Of a stretch of DNA of 64,000 nt, positions 37,085-46,546 are shown one piece after another. The notes below the pieces were generated by a model. That model was given only the letters and a program-made list of their open reading frames with translations. It was not told the DNA's origin and made no database searches. The DNA is from Phormidium sp. FACHB-1136. GTDB taxonomy: Bacteria > Cyanobacteriota > Cyanobacteriia > Phormidesmidales > Phormidesmidaceae. Numbering within the stretch: the first letter of the stretch is position 1; each line of letters starts with the position of its first letter. The stretch is from positions 1-64,000 of the forward strand of contig NZ_JACJRS010000024.1 of assembly GCF_014697375.1 (NCBI RefSeq). The letters are read 5' to 3'. The position numbers and the translations under genes were made by a program.

Positions 37085-38214
37085 GTCGCAGCCCCTGTAC
37101 TTTCGTGAGAAGGTCGTGGCCAACGCGCCGAAAAAGTCGCTGAACAGATCGATCTGCCGTCGCAGTACCTATACCTTCTGGAGAAGGTCGTGACTGATGA
37201 ATACCCCAACCAACTAGACCCCGACGCCATAGGATCGCAGCACCTGTACCTTCCGGAGAAGGTCGTGACACATTCACCGCCGAGTGCTTCAAGGCCGGAT
37301 ACGAATGGTCGCAGCACCTGTACCTTCCGGAGAAGGTCGTGACCCCATCAACAAGGCCGTCAAGGTTCAGCAGGCAATCCTGTCGCAGCCCCTGTACCTT
37401 CCGGAGAAGGTCGTGACGAGGTATGGGCGTGGATGCTAACTTTCGACATCATGTCGCAGCCCCTGTACCTTCCGGAGAAGGTCGTGACTTACTGCGGTCG
37501 AGCAGTACAACGTGAGTCGTACGGTGTCGCAGCACCTGTACCTTCCGGAGAAGGTCGTGACTCCCTTTTTTCGGCTGCAAGGGTACGCGGGGACAGGCAA
37601 GTCTCAGCACCTGTACCTTCCGGAGAAGGTCGTGACATCTTCGCTGAAGATACGAAAAAGTTCTGTGATAAGTCGCAGCACCTGTACCTTCCGGAGAAGG
37701 TCGTGACCAGACTCACGCTGTAGCTGTAGCAATGGAAGCTAGGTCGCAGCACCTGTACCTTCCGGAGAAGGTCGTGACCTAAGAACATCGGCTGGAACAA
37801 CGTTGCATCTAACCTGTCTCAGCCCCTGTACCTTCCGGAGAAGGTCGTGACTAAGAAAGTTAAGGGAGTCGAAACGATGACTCCTATTAAGTCGCAGCAC
37901 CTGTACCTTCCGGAGAAGGTCGTGACTAGTAATCTAATGACTCTTAGATACACAACATATGGTCGCAGCACCTGTACCTTCCGGAGAAGGTCGTGACTGG
38001 CAGAAATGCTCGAGCTTCGGGTGTTTGCAGAAGAGTCGCAGCACCTGTACCTTCCGGAGAAGGTCGTGACCAAAAAAGGTAACAACGGTAAAATGACTGC
38101 ACGTCTGTCGCAGCCCCTGTACCTTCCGGAGAAGGTCGTGACGTGGTTCCGTCACTTCATCGCTCAGTTGGAACTGATGTCGCAGCCCCTATACCTTCCG
38201 GAGAAGGTCGTGAC
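37085..38214 (-). CRISPR. CRISPR array B: 16 repeats, type III-associated
   Basis: Sixteen 36-nt repeats at a period of about 73. On the minus strand they begin GTCACGACCTTCTCCGG and end GCTGCGAC, with a 6-bp hairpin (ACCTTC/GAAGGT around TCCG). The two leftmost (37085-37120 and 37159-37194) are degenerate, placing the trailer at the left and transcription on the minus strand. Position 28 varies (GTGCTGCGAC or GGGCTGCGAC). It lies between the Cmr6/Cmr1-like gene and cmr5. A seventeenth repeat sits 533 bp to the right at 38748, beyond an intervening gene. The repeat starts with GTCAC like array A, but is otherwise different. Confidence 0.95.
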
Positions 38215-38223
38215 TGGGAGTGC

Positions 38224-38676
38224 TCACCGACAATTTACCTCGTCTAGGCGAAAACTGCCCGACTCGGTCGCCCCAAGGGAAATCACCCCTGTTTCTTTGG
38301 GCCTCAACCCCTGAACTGTATCATTCGTCCAATCCACATTCTGCCCTGCCTCATTGGTCAAACTGGCCTGCACGTAGAGTGTGCTACAGCCTTGCTCAGT
38401 CGTGACCTCATAGTTAAGGCAGTAGTCGTAGATCCCACAATCCCCCGTCGTGATTTTGCGAAAGTAGACAGGGCGTCCGTCTTGGTCACTCTGACTTCGC
38501 CAACCATCCCCCGTGGGCTTCCAGACGGGAGTAGGGGGTGGTTCTGGAGTGGCAACGGCCTGAGGGGTTGGCGTAGGTGTTGGGGTTGGGGGCGGTGTTG
38601 GGATAGAAGCAGTGTCGGGACTAGTGGCACAACCAACCAACCCCAGGATGATTAGCGAAACGGTAAAACGAAGCAT
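38224..38676 (-). CDS. Small lipoprotein embedded in CRISPR array B
   Basis: This 150-residue protein has a lipoprotein signal peptide (SLIILGLVGC, lipobox Cys at about 16). A Pro/Thr-rich linker (repeats of PTPTP, about 25-50) and a small domain with paired cysteines (GDCGIYDYCLNYEV, QGCSTLYVQ) follow. It should be anchored in the envelope, unrelated to CRISPR function. It occupies the whole 533-bp space between the last clustered repeat and a lone repeat of the same array. No transposase or terminal repeats accompany it. Function unknown. Confidence 0.7.
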   Translation of the reverse strand: MLRFTVSLIILGLVGCATSPDTASIPTPPPTPTPTPTPQAVATPEPPPTPVWKPTGDGWRSQSDQDGRPVYFRKITTGDCGIYDYCLNYEVTTEQGCSTLYVQASLTNEAGQNVDWTNDTVQGLRPKETGVISLGATESGSFRLDEVNCR

Positions 38677-38747
38677 GGCACAACCATGAAACTACTCGCT
38701 CAATATGCCCAAACTGGGCTAAAGCTACGCAGACACAACTGCACTAA

Positions 38748-38783
38748 GTCGCAGCACCTGTACCTTCCGGAGAAGGTCGTGAC
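38748..38783 (-). CRISPR. Solitary repeat of array B
   Basis: A perfect 36-nt copy of the array B repeat, separated from the main block by the lipoprotein gene. It lies on the presumed leader side, 22 bp from the stop of the Cmr5-like gene. Confidence 0.93.
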
Positions 38784-38804
38784 GTGGGTTGGAAGAACCC
38801 GATT

Positions 38805-39257
38805 TCAAACCTGGGTGGCGGGTTGGCCAGCCTCCAGCGTATCCTTCAGGCGCATCGTCCAGAATTGAATCGTATCGCCAATTTCCAGCAACAAATCCGT
38901 CAGCAGCATTTGCTGATTAAAATTCAGCGCCTGAAACCGATCCTGAAACTCCAGAGTCGTCATATTCGCTCGAATTTGTAAATCTTGGCCCACAATGCGG
39001 CACAACACCACACGGGCCACCTGCCACGCAAAATATCGCCGTTGATCCTCCGTTCCCGCATTCGGATCGGGCAAACCACCCCCCAACACCACCGGAGACA
39101 ACGACATCGCCCAAAACCGCTCCATCCCCCAACTCGACACAAACTCCGCAATGCCACTAGCGGCCCCCTGCCAATTTTTGAGTTGATCCTTGCTGGTGGC
39201 CCCCGCAATCAACCCTTCAAAGACCCAACGGTCTAGCTCGTAATGTTTAATCGCCAT
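38805..39257 (-). CDS. cmr5: Cmr5-like small subunit of the type III-B complex
   Basis: This 150-residue protein is predicted to be almost entirely helical, with the size and place of Cmr5, the small filament subunit of Cmr complexes. The body includes RRYFAWQVARVVLCRIVGQD and a C-terminal helical LLLEIGDTIQFWTMRLKDTL. Sequence similarity to Cmr5 is too weak to see by eye, so the call rests on position (14 bp after cmr4), length and fold. It is the last gene before array B. Confidence 0.6.
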   Translation of the reverse strand: MAIKHYELDRWVFEGLIAGATSKDQLKNWQGAASGIAEFVSSWGMERFWAMSLSPVVLGGGLPDPNAGTEDQRRYFAWQVARVVLCRIVGQDLQIRANMTTLEFQDRFQALNFNQQMLLTDLLLEIGDTIQFWTMRLKDTLEAGQPATQV

Positions 39258-39271
39258 CGCAAAATACCTCC

Positions 39272-40108
39272 CTAAATCCCCTCAACAATCACTCGGCCAT
39301 AGCCCACACTCCACAGGCCCCCCACATAGTGCTCCTGGTGCAAAAACTGCTCCCAGGCCGGGAGATTCTTCACCTCCGTGCGGCTAGACCAGCTCAGCAA
39401 AAACGCCGCTCCGGGCGGAATTGCCTCCACCGCAAACAGATTTCGTACCAGGGTGTTCTTGTCTGCCTTATCGGGATCTTTCTCATTCTCCTGATCAAAC
39501 TCCTCAACACTCTTCAGGCTCACCCTCGGCTGTCGCACCAGGCCCATATCCACCAGCACCGTAATGCTGTCATCGGGCACCACCAGCAACCGCTGGCGAT
39601 AGTCGTTCAACTCCGGGGGCAGGGGCAGAGGGGCCGGGTCTTGGTAGGTCACATTTTCCAGCTTCACCCAGCGCAAAAAGACCGTCTGCCCTGCCATCTC
39701 CGGGTCAGTAATCAACACCGGATTGGCCGCAAAAGACACCGACTGGCCCGTTAGCTTGCCATAGCGACGGAGCCAAGTGGGGCAGCTTACCCACCAGTTG
39801 CCATAGCCCAACACATGCACGGGCCACCACACCGGCCAACCCCAACCCAACGAAATCCGACCAGGGGCCGACTCAGTGGGGTTGCCGCCAAACCAATTTT
39901 GCACATCGCCCTTATAGGTCGGATCGGCCTCCGCGTGTTCTCGCAGCGCCCCCCGCAACGAACTTCCCGGCAAAACGGGGGTTCGATCCGGCAGGCGAAA
40001 AATGGGATTATTGTTCCCCCGGTTCTCACTATCGGCCCCGCCAATGTGAATGGGTTCGCGGGCTACCAACCAGGCATTTCCGGCCAGGGATGCAGTTGCA
40101 GTGCTCAT
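39272..40108 (-). CDS. cmr4: Cmr4-like backbone RAMP, catalytic Asp apparently replaced
   Basis: This 278-residue RAMP protein forms the repeated backbone of the Cmr complex and normally cuts target RNA every 6 nt. It has the thumb/loop motifs HIGGADSENRG and TPVLPGSSLRGALREH, and ends with VGGLWSVGYGRVIVEG. In Cmr4 and Csm3 the catalytic Asp stands two residues before the Pro of a D-x-P motif. Here the motif reads N-N-P (Asn33, codon AAT), so target RNA cleavage may be lost. It overlaps cmr3 by 4 nt. Csm3 is an alternative name, but the neighbouring Cmr3 fits III-B better. Confidence 0.78.
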   Translation of the reverse strand: MSTATASLAGNAWLVAREPIHIGGADSENRGNNNPIFRLPDRTPVLPGSSLRGALREHAEADPTYKGDVQNWFGGNPTESAPGRISLGWGWPVWWPVHVLGYGNWWVSCPTWLRRYGKLTGQSVSFAANPVLITDPEMAGQTVFLRWVKLENVTYQDPAPLPLPPELNDYRQRLLVVPDDSITVLVDMGLVRQPRVSLKSVEEFDQENEKDPDKADKNTLVRNLFAVEAIPPGAAFLLSWSSRTEVKNLPAWEQFLHQEHYVGGLWSVGYGRVIVEGI

Positions 40109-41088
40109 AGCGTTGTCTCCTTAAATAACCATAGGTGGCCGTAGCCTAAAACATGTCGATGGAAGGGGTCAGTCAGTGGCCCCGACCGTTGGCTGGGGGC
40201 GAGGTCATCCCAGAGATACACCGCCCCCGCCGGAGTCAGCCATTCTCCCGGCGTGAGAACACGGCGCGGCTCCCCAGACTTGGGATGGCGGATGAACTTA
40301 AACGATTGCCACGGCACCCCCAGCCCAGCCCCATAGGCCCAGGGTTTTGGGTGCGGGGGATAGGGCAACGATTGCTTCGTCGTCGGGTCACTCCAGAGTG
40401 CCCCCGTCAACAACACGGCCCCCGTCGCCCCAGGGCAATCGGCCCCTAGGCTATCCCAGCGCTGGCTTAGCCCAGGGGCTACTGGCTGAATCACCACCGG
40501 AGTGCCCCCAGCCCCCAAACGGCTGTGGGTGGGTGGCGTAAAACTGCCCAGGATTCGCACCAAAATTGACCAGCCCGGATTCATCAGCGTGGTCATTTCG
40601 GCAAAGAAGCCCCCCTCCTCCGTCACCTGGTAATCCTTCCGCTGGTTGTGGTTGAGGGTGAGGGTCTCCCAGGGGATGGGCTGAAGATTACTGGTACTCG
40701 TCAGCTTTTGGGCCGACCAAAGCTGCTCTAAATCCTGGGTACGCAGCAAAAACCGATCCGCCAGTTGCTCGATGGATTTGCCCTGGTGCGCCTCCTGCAC
40801 CTGCCACTGCCCCGCCTGCCACTGCATCCGGTAGATGGCCTTCGGTGTGTCGTTCCCCTTTACGGCCTGATCGGTATACACCGTATGGGGTATGGGCACA
40901 TGCAGGTTCCGGTCGTCAAACCAAAATGGCCCCCACAACTGGCAATGGGACGGAAGATCTAAGGCCGCCGCCAAGTGATGCCCATTGGGCGGCCAACGAC
41001 ATCCCACCTGGCCACTGTTTTGCCCCGTCGCCACCAAATTGCCCAGGGTAATTGGCCCCGTTGGCGTGATGCTATACCATCCGGTCAT
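40105..41088 (-). CDS. cmr3: Cmr3-like protein
   Basis: This 327-residue RAMP protein binds the crRNA 5' handle beside Cas10 in Cmr complexes. It opens with the Cmr3-type YSITPTGPITLGNL and has a glycine-rich segment, SRLGAGGTPVVIQPV, as well as a C-terminal VLGYGHLWLF. It overlaps both cas10 and cmr4 by 4 nt, so translation is probably coupled across the operon. A mid-region FFAEMTTLMNPGW is typical of the family's insertion. Identification depends on these patterns and the gene order. Confidence 0.77.
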   Translation of the reverse strand: MTGWYSITPTGPITLGNLVATGQNSGQVGCRWPPNGHHLAAALDLPSHCQLWGPFWFDDRNLHVPIPHTVYTDQAVKGNDTPKAIYRMQWQAGQWQVQEAHQGKSIEQLADRFLLRTQDLEQLWSAQKLTSTSNLQPIPWETLTLNHNQRKDYQVTEEGGFFAEMTTLMNPGWSILVRILGSFTPPTHSRLGAGGTPVVIQPVAPGLSQRWDSLGADCPGATGAVLLTGALWSDPTTKQSLPYPPHPKPWAYGAGLGVPWQSFKFIRHPKSGEPRRVLTPGEWLTPAGAVYLWDDLAPSQRSGPLTDPFHRHVLGYGHLWLFKETTL

Positions 41089-43421
41089 CGTTCACCTCCC
41101 GATTGAGTCGTCCATTGGGATAGCCACTGTTCCCGATCTCGGTCTTGGCGGGCCAGAAAACCGCGTAGGCTCACCCAGCCCAGCCACCAATCCCAATCTC
41201 GGATTTCGTCCCGAAAGTCGAACTTGGCAATGGCGTAAACCTCTGCCCAGGTCAGATCCAGGCCCACGCTCTGCCAAAGGGTGGTCAGCAACTTCTCCGC
41301 CGTGGTGAGATCGGGCTGGTTCTGGCGCACCCGCTCCAGGTAGCCCAGCAGCTTTTCCCAACGGTTGAGGGCGGTTTTGCCATCGGCGGGGTTGCGCTGG
41401 GGAGGGTGGTCTGGGTCTGTGCCAGGGGCCAACACCCAAGGATTGCAAGTCATCAGCCGTTCCCAGAGGGGCCAAGGACAGATCCAGTCCAGGGTTTGGC
41501 CACTGTTAAAGATGACCCGCACACAGACCCGGTTTCTACCCGCCGCCTTAGCCGCCTTGTAGGCTTGGTTCAGCCCCCGATGCCAGAGCGACTGGGGCAC
41601 CCGACGCTGGGCAATCACCAGCCCCAGGCTAAACTGCATCCGTTTTCCGGGTACCGGGTAGGGGGTGCCCTGGTATTGCACCCAGCCATCCACCGGAGGA
41701 TCCAGCGGCTGCGTCAGGGGCGATGCCTCCCCCGACCAAAGCTGATGGAGGCGCGTGGTCAGGGGAACGGCCTCCGGCAATGGCCCCAGCAACAGAAAAT
41801 CATCGCCCCCCGCAAAAATCACCTTGCCGCTATGCTGCTGCTCCACTAGGGGATCAAGAAGCTGATTCCAACGGTCAAACAACACCGACAAATCCAGCAT
41901 GTGGGGCAACTCCAGCCGCCGAGGTTGGCCAGGGGGCGCTTGGGGCGGGTCAATCCCTAGGCCACGGGCGGCAATTTGTTCCGCATCCGGGTGCCACCGA
42001 CTCCAGGGAAGATTTTGCCTGTGGTACTGTTCCCCCGATAGCCACTGGCCCATGTTGTCGCCATCCCCTCGCCAGCCCACCAGCCACTGAATGGGGGTTG
42101 TCCAGGTGGCAGGCACCGCGAGTTCCCAGTATTCCTCCAAGCCCTGGATCTCGCTGTCGTCGGCCCCAGGGTTCCAGGCTTTGAGGTTGCGCCGTTCGAG
42201 GATTTCTGGGTGGGCATAGGAGGCGTTGTCGTCCACCAGGGGAATGCCCCACGGCTTACGACCATCCCGCTGAAATTCCTTGCTGATCCCTGAAATCGTT
42301 TGATTCCAGAGGGTAGCTTCCACTTTAGACGGCACCCAAGCAGCGGCCACCGCCGTCTGATCGGGAAACCGCTCCCAGGGGCAAGTTGGGGCGGAATAGC
42401 CCCATAGACTCTGCAACGTCGCCTCGATAATCTCCGGCACCGAGGCCAGCCGCTTCACCAATTCCAGGCTGTTCAGCCGTTCTTCGGTGCCAAACAACCC
42501 CTGAAAAACGCTGCTTTGGGCCGCCCGTTTCCACCAGTTATCGAGCTGATCCTCCGGTATTCCCCAGGTGCCGCCCTGATCAATCGGACGCAGACCGGGC
42601 TGCCAAATGGATAAACTGCCTGCCGTTGGGCTGGTTTTGCCGCCCCACCAAGGGCCAGCCCAATCGCGCCCCACCTTGCGGCCCTCAATCCGTTGATGGA
42701 GGTCGCGGCTAATCTCCATCACCCGTTCCGGTTCCAGGGGCTGATGTTCGCTATAGACCGACCACAGCGATTGGTGATCTCGGTGAATCACCCGCCAGCC
42801 CACACCGTCCAGCAGCTTTTTGCCGCCCCCGCGCTTGTTCAGCTTGTCTGCCTCATGGGCAATGACGGCATATTCCAGGGTTGCTACCAGGCGGCTCCAT
42901 TCGCGGGTCACGGTTTGATCCAGATCAGCCATCCACCGATCCGCCTGTTCCCCCTGGGCCGGAACCAGCCCCGTCAACACATTGGGCAGTTCCGCCCGCC
43001 AGAAGCGCTCATTATCCGGGCATTGCCCCGTCCTCAGCCACACCATCAACGGCGACAATTGATGCCACGGCAGCAGCACCCGCCCCCCGTTTTCCTCCCA
43101 ATGGTGCATGACCACCGCCGCCAGGTAATGGCACAACCAAGAGGCCACCGCCCAATCGCGCAGCCGCTGCCCCGCCCCCAAAAAAGTCTGGACGGGGCCA
43201 AAGGTCATCACCGCCAAGGATGCATTTTGGGGCAAGGCATCCGGCAACTGGCGCAGGGCTTCTTGGCTGGCCCCACCGCCCCACCAAAACTGGCTTTGCA
43301 GATGGGGCGTTCCCTCCTGCCAGGTTCCACTCACCGGATGGATAGCCACATTGGCCGGGGTGTCTTCGGGCAGGGTGGGATAGAGCTGGCGTTGGGCCAT
43401 CAACCAATCGTGCTGACTCAT
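41085..43421 (-). CDS. cas10: Cas10/Cmr2, cyclic oligoadenylate synthase subunit
   Basis: This 778-residue large subunit has two Palm-like domains. The second keeps an intact cyclase motif, AGGDDF (GGDD at about 538-541), with the supporting WRGDGDNMG strand near 450-457. It should therefore make cyclic oligoadenylates on target RNA binding. I see no convincing N-terminal HD nuclease motif, so ssDNA cleavage is doubtful. Several Trp-rich segments (QFWWGGG, DNWWKRA) are notable. It overlaps the CARF-HEPN gene by 4 nt upstream and cmr3 by 4 nt downstream. The upstream CARF-HEPN protein is its obvious effector. Confidence 0.88.
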   Translation of the reverse strand: MSQHDWLMAQRQLYPTLPEDTPANVAIHPVSGTWQEGTPHLQSQFWWGGGASQEALRQLPDALPQNASLAVMTFGPVQTFLGAGQRLRDWAVASWLCHYLAAVVMHHWEENGGRVLLPWHQLSPLMVWLRTGQCPDNERFWRAELPNVLTGLVPAQGEQADRWMADLDQTVTREWSRLVATLEYAVIAHEADKLNKRGGGKKLLDGVGWRVIHRDHQSLWSVYSEHQPLEPERVMEISRDLHQRIEGRKVGRDWAGPWWGGKTSPTAGSLSIWQPGLRPIDQGGTWGIPEDQLDNWWKRAAQSSVFQGLFGTEERLNSLELVKRLASVPEIIEATLQSLWGYSAPTCPWERFPDQTAVAAAWVPSKVEATLWNQTISGISKEFQRDGRKPWGIPLVDDNASYAHPEILERRNLKAWNPGADDSEIQGLEEYWELAVPATWTTPIQWLVGWRGDGDNMGQWLSGEQYHRQNLPWSRWHPDAEQIAARGLGIDPPQAPPGQPRRLELPHMLDLSVLFDRWNQLLDPLVEQQHSGKVIFAGGDDFLLLGPLPEAVPLTTRLHQLWSGEASPLTQPLDPPVDGWVQYQGTPYPVPGKRMQFSLGLVIAQRRVPQSLWHRGLNQAYKAAKAAGRNRVCVRVIFNSGQTLDWICPWPLWERLMTCNPWVLAPGTDPDHPPQRNPADGKTALNRWEKLLGYLERVRQNQPDLTTAEKLLTTLWQSVGLDLTWAEVYAIAKFDFRDEIRDWDWWLGWVSLRGFLARQDRDREQWLSQWTTQSGGER

Positions 43422-44869
43422 GCTAGAGCCTCCAAATCATGGTGAACGTGTTCCATTTCGGAACGATAAAAAGCCATCCGGTCTTTGACCGACTCGGTTA
43501 AGTCAGCTAAATCGAGCAGAAATCGCAGGTGCCCAATCGCAATAAATGCAGGATGGTCAGGATGATCGACTGACTTCAAAACTTTCGTTTGCTCATCAAG
43601 TACCGTATCCAACCGATCCCCCGACAAGGAGTGGTAAAGGTTATTGCGAATAAACACAAAGCTATCGGAGTACTGATCGCTGAGCCTCCAGCGATTACCG
43701 CAGTAAAATTCCTTGAACCGTTTCCATTGCTCAGACTCTTGCCCTGTCCTATAGAGTTGCTGCACCTTGAAAGTGACGTTTCCCTGTCTTTTCTTGTTGT
43801 ATTGGCTAACGCTTCCTTCACTCAGTAGGTTTTCCACAACATCCTTGATGGAAACCGTAAAACCCAAGTGAGTATGGGGATTATCTGGATGATGCAGAAT
43901 CGTTTTTAGGGGCGTCGTTCTCCACTCATAGCGATTTGCCTCTTGCTTCGCTGAAAAGTAGATCTCCCCCTGCTTTTCCACCAAACACAGCAGGGTTAGC
44001 TCCATCGCCCCCGCCACCCTGAGATACCAGTTCATCCACTGCCCATTGCACCGCAGCGCTTTTTCTGTCCAAAGGGCGATGGTAATGCGCTCAATTACGT
44101 CCTCCTTGGGGGTTAGATCTAGTTGAAGCGCGTTGATATTAAAAGCCGCCGCCTTATCTAACCGTTGAAGCCGCTGCACCAACGCCTGGTCGGGGCAATC
44201 GTCCCCCAAGAGTTGCAGTGCGCCGCTAAAGTCTTGTAGTCCCAGCAGCTTCAGCACCTGGGGCTTCTTTAACCGCCACTGCCAATGCTTCCCTTCGTGG
44301 GAAAACGTCTCCGGCTGGGCGTTGGATTCATTGATAGACAGGTAGGCAAAATCAAAGGCCCGACCCGCCAGCTTTTGCTCAATCCCCCAGAGGTACAGGG
44401 CACTGCTCAAGGCGGGGGTGCCACTGCTGTGTTGAATCACCACCCGGTCGAATGCCTCGGTGGCAGACGGATTGAGGGAGGGGGCGGGGTTGAAGTGAAC
44501 CGATTTGCCCGATCCAGGAAAAAACTGATTCAGCAGCGGCGCAAGGACTTCAGCGATCCCATCCCAATCTGCGGCTCCATCCTTGATCTGGGGATCCACC
44601 ACCAACGGAATAAAGGTATACGGGATTTGCCGTTGGGTGAGCCAGTCTGCCAGGAGGTTTTTCCACCAAGCCCCATCCGATGCCACAATGTCCTTCCATC
44701 CCTCGGCATCGCGATCCGTCTGTTGCTCCATCCAGGTGATCTGATCGGTCAAAATAATGGCCCAATGGATCTCCCAATCGCCCTGGAGTTGCTGCCCCAG
44801 GGTGGTGCGTAGGCGGTCAATGAGCGGAAAGTTGATGGAGCTACTGCCATTGCTGACGGTTTCCTCCAT
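43418..44869 (-). CDS. CARF-HEPN ribonuclease (Csm6/Csx1-like)
   Basis: This 483-residue protein has an N-terminal CARF fold with the ligand loop SSGTPALSSALYLWG (about 148-162). Its C-terminal HEPN domain has the catalytic R-x4-H motif RNNLYH (Arg408-His413). Such enzymes are switched on by cyclic oligoadenylate from Cas10 and then cut RNA non-specifically. It is the first gene of the III-B operon and overlaps cas10 by 4 nt, so it is made with its activator. The catalytic pair and CARF loop are intact. Whether the ring is cA4 or cA6 is not readable. Confidence 0.82.
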   Translation of the reverse strand: MEETVSNGSSSINFPLIDRLRTTLGQQLQGDWEIHWAIILTDQITWMEQQTDRDAEGWKDIVASDGAWWKNLLADWLTQRQIPYTFIPLVVDPQIKDGAADWDGIAEVLAPLLNQFFPGSGKSVHFNPAPSLNPSATEAFDRVVIQHSSGTPALSSALYLWGIEQKLAGRAFDFAYLSINESNAQPETFSHEGKHWQWRLKKPQVLKLLGLQDFSGALQLLGDDCPDQALVQRLQRLDKAAAFNINALQLDLTPKEDVIERITIALWTEKALRCNGQWMNWYLRVAGAMELTLLCLVEKQGEIYFSAKQEANRYEWRTTPLKTILHHPDNPHTHLGFTVSIKDVVENLLSEGSVSQYNKKRQGNVTFKVQQLYRTGQESEQWKRFKEFYCGNRWRLSDQYSDSFVFIRNNLYHSLSGDRLDTVLDEQTKVLKSVDHPDHPAFIAIGHLRFLLDLADLTESVKDRMAFYRSEMEHVHHDLEALA

Positions 44870-45314
44870 TGGTAGTGCATTAATCTACGGGTCAGAGAAA
44901 AAAACAGCCAAAAACAGCAATCTACTGCCGTAAGGTCTCTAGGGTCGCCTGATTATTCTCTAGCCTGTACGAAATAGGACTACCCCTCCATTAACCCCAT
45001 GGCCTCCTTGAGTTCCGACAGGCTGTAGCTCCCGATGGCCCCCAATAGCTCTGAGCCTTTTTCGTGGGGCTTCCTGTTCCAGTCTCCTTGAACGTCGCTG
45101 TTCCCTAAAACCTGAAGTACTAAACACCGCTGCATAAAAGGTTGCCCCCGCTCTGTCATCACCATCGCCCTAGCGCCTAGGCACTATAGCCTCAACACCC
45201 CACTCTCTCCTAAGAAGTTATGGTATTGATAAGGACAGAGCCAAAAGCGAGTTAAGCTTTGTATTGCAAGGATTTAGAACCATAAAGTTTTGCTGAAAAA
45301 TATTTTAAGTTGCG
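44870..45314. other. Intergenic region between the III-B operon and the WYL gene
   Basis: About 445 bp separate the divergent operon starts and should contain both promoters and possibly WYL-binding sites. Direct or inverted operators are not obvious. One weak reading frame lies inside (44980-45165). Confidence 0.5.
44980..45165 (-). CDS. Possible 61-residue hypothetical protein
   Basis: The frame encodes 61 residues ending IGSYSLSELKEAMGLMEG, with charge balance and helix pattern of a real small protein. Only a weak GGGCG lies before the ATG. It lies about 110 bp upstream of the CARF-HEPN gene on the same strand. No family is recognised. Confidence 0.3.
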   Translation of the reverse strand: MVMTERGQPFMQRCLVLQVLGNSDVQGDWNRKPHEKGSELLGAIGSYSLSELKEAMGLMEG

Positions 45315-46484
45315 ATGCCTGCCCGTAAACCAGACCACGGCTACGCGGCTCAGTCCGCCTTCGACCGATTGATTCTGTTGGTCGCTACCTTGCTGCGTCA
45401 TCCTGGGGTTGGAGCCTCTGATCCCCTGTCTGCCGACGATGAAGCCCACGACACCATGGAGCAGGTGCGGCAGCGCCTCCAGGAAACCGCCCAGGAGCAG
45501 GGCATTCCCCTCAAATATGATTCTGTCCATACCCTGCGGAAAGATCTCAAAACCCTCAAACGCTATGGGGTGATGGCAGAACGGCGCTACCAGTGGGGCT
45601 ACTACCTCGGCACAGGGGGGCTGACCTGGCCCGAACTCAAAACCGCCCTCAATGCCCTCCGGTCTTTGGCGATATACCAGCAAGATCCTCTGATTAGCAA
45701 CCTCTACGACAAGATTGTGCGCCGCTTGGGGCTACAGCCCGACTCAGAGAATTTTATTTATCCCGTGCGCTCCCACATCAATCAGTCGGTGGTGTATACC
45801 GACCCCGCCGAAATGATGCACAAACGCTGCTACCGCCGCACCCTCTTTGAGCATTTGGAACAGATTGAAGCGGCCATTCTAAATGGACAAGGTATTGAAA
45901 TTCACCGGGATCGGCAAGCCTTTGCCACCAGCGAACTGGGCTATTTCAAGGTTTGGCCCCTGCAATTAGTCTATTCAGATATCGCCTGGTATTTACTATG
46001 CGAAGACATTGACAGTGGCAGGCTGGCCTTCCGTCGCCTAGATCGATTCAGTGGCCATTTTAGGCTTCTCCCCAACCACAAACGCAGCCTTGACTTGCAA
46101 TATCAAAGTATGGAAGCCGCCCATACCCTCCGCCGCCGAGGGTGGGGTCTGGCCCTAGGAACGGCGGAAGAACAAAAGCTAGAACGCGCTGGCAAGCAAG
46201 CCTTGACCCATGTCACGGTGCGTTTTTTCGCAGAGGTGGTTCCCTTTATTGTGGAAGGAGAATTGAGGCATCCCACCCAACGCCTTGAGCCAGAACCCAA
46301 ACCGCGAGGACAGCCACCCTCCTATGTGGACTACCATGTCGATCTGCCTTCCCGGTCTTTACCTGAATTTAGTTTCTGGGTATACAAGCACCTCGATCAG
46401 GCTCAATTTCTCGCCCCTGACGCATGGGTTCAAGAACATCGCCGCAAAGCCAAGCAGCTTGCCTCAAGGTTTGAAGGGATTTAA
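45315..46484 (+). CDS. WYL-domain transcriptional regulator
   Basis: This 389-residue regulator has an N-terminal helix-turn-helix region (about 15-90; DSVHTLRKDLKTLKRYGV resembles the winged-helix recognition segment of WYL proteins). A WYL ligand-sensing domain follows (about 185-260; AWYLLCEDIDSGRLAFRRLDRFSG). A WCX-like C-terminal part ends the protein. WYL regulators often control phage-defence and CRISPR operons, including type III. It is divergent from the III-B operon and convergent with the helicase operon, so either could be its target. The ligand may be a nucleic acid or nucleotide. Confidence 0.85.
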   Translation: MPARKPDHGYAAQSAFDRLILLVATLLRHPGVGASDPLSADDEAHDTMEQVRQRLQETAQEQGIPLKYDSVHTLRKDLKTLKRYGVMAERRYQWGYYLGTGGLTWPELKTALNALRSLAIYQQDPLISNLYDKIVRRLGLQPDSENFIYPVRSHINQSVVYTDPAEMMHKRCYRRTLFEHLEQIEAAILNGQGIEIHRDRQAFATSELGYFKVWPLQLVYSDIAWYLLCEDIDSGRLAFRRLDRFSGHFRLLPNHKRSLDLQYQSMEAAHTLRRRGWGLALGTAEEQKLERAGKQALTHVTVRFFAEVVPFIVEGELRHPTQRLEPEPKPRGQPPSYVDYHVDLPSRSLPEFSFWVYKHLDQAQFLAPDAWVQEHRRKAKQLASRFEGI

Positions 46485-46546
46485 ACCACTTACTGCTCAG
46501 TGACAACCGCCGCAACTAGTTCTCAGCAGACTGCTTCACAACTTAG

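Noticed and set aside
37026-38314. Open reading frames through array B
   Set aside because: They consist of translated repeat units such as SQHLYLPEKVVT and have no independent gene signals.
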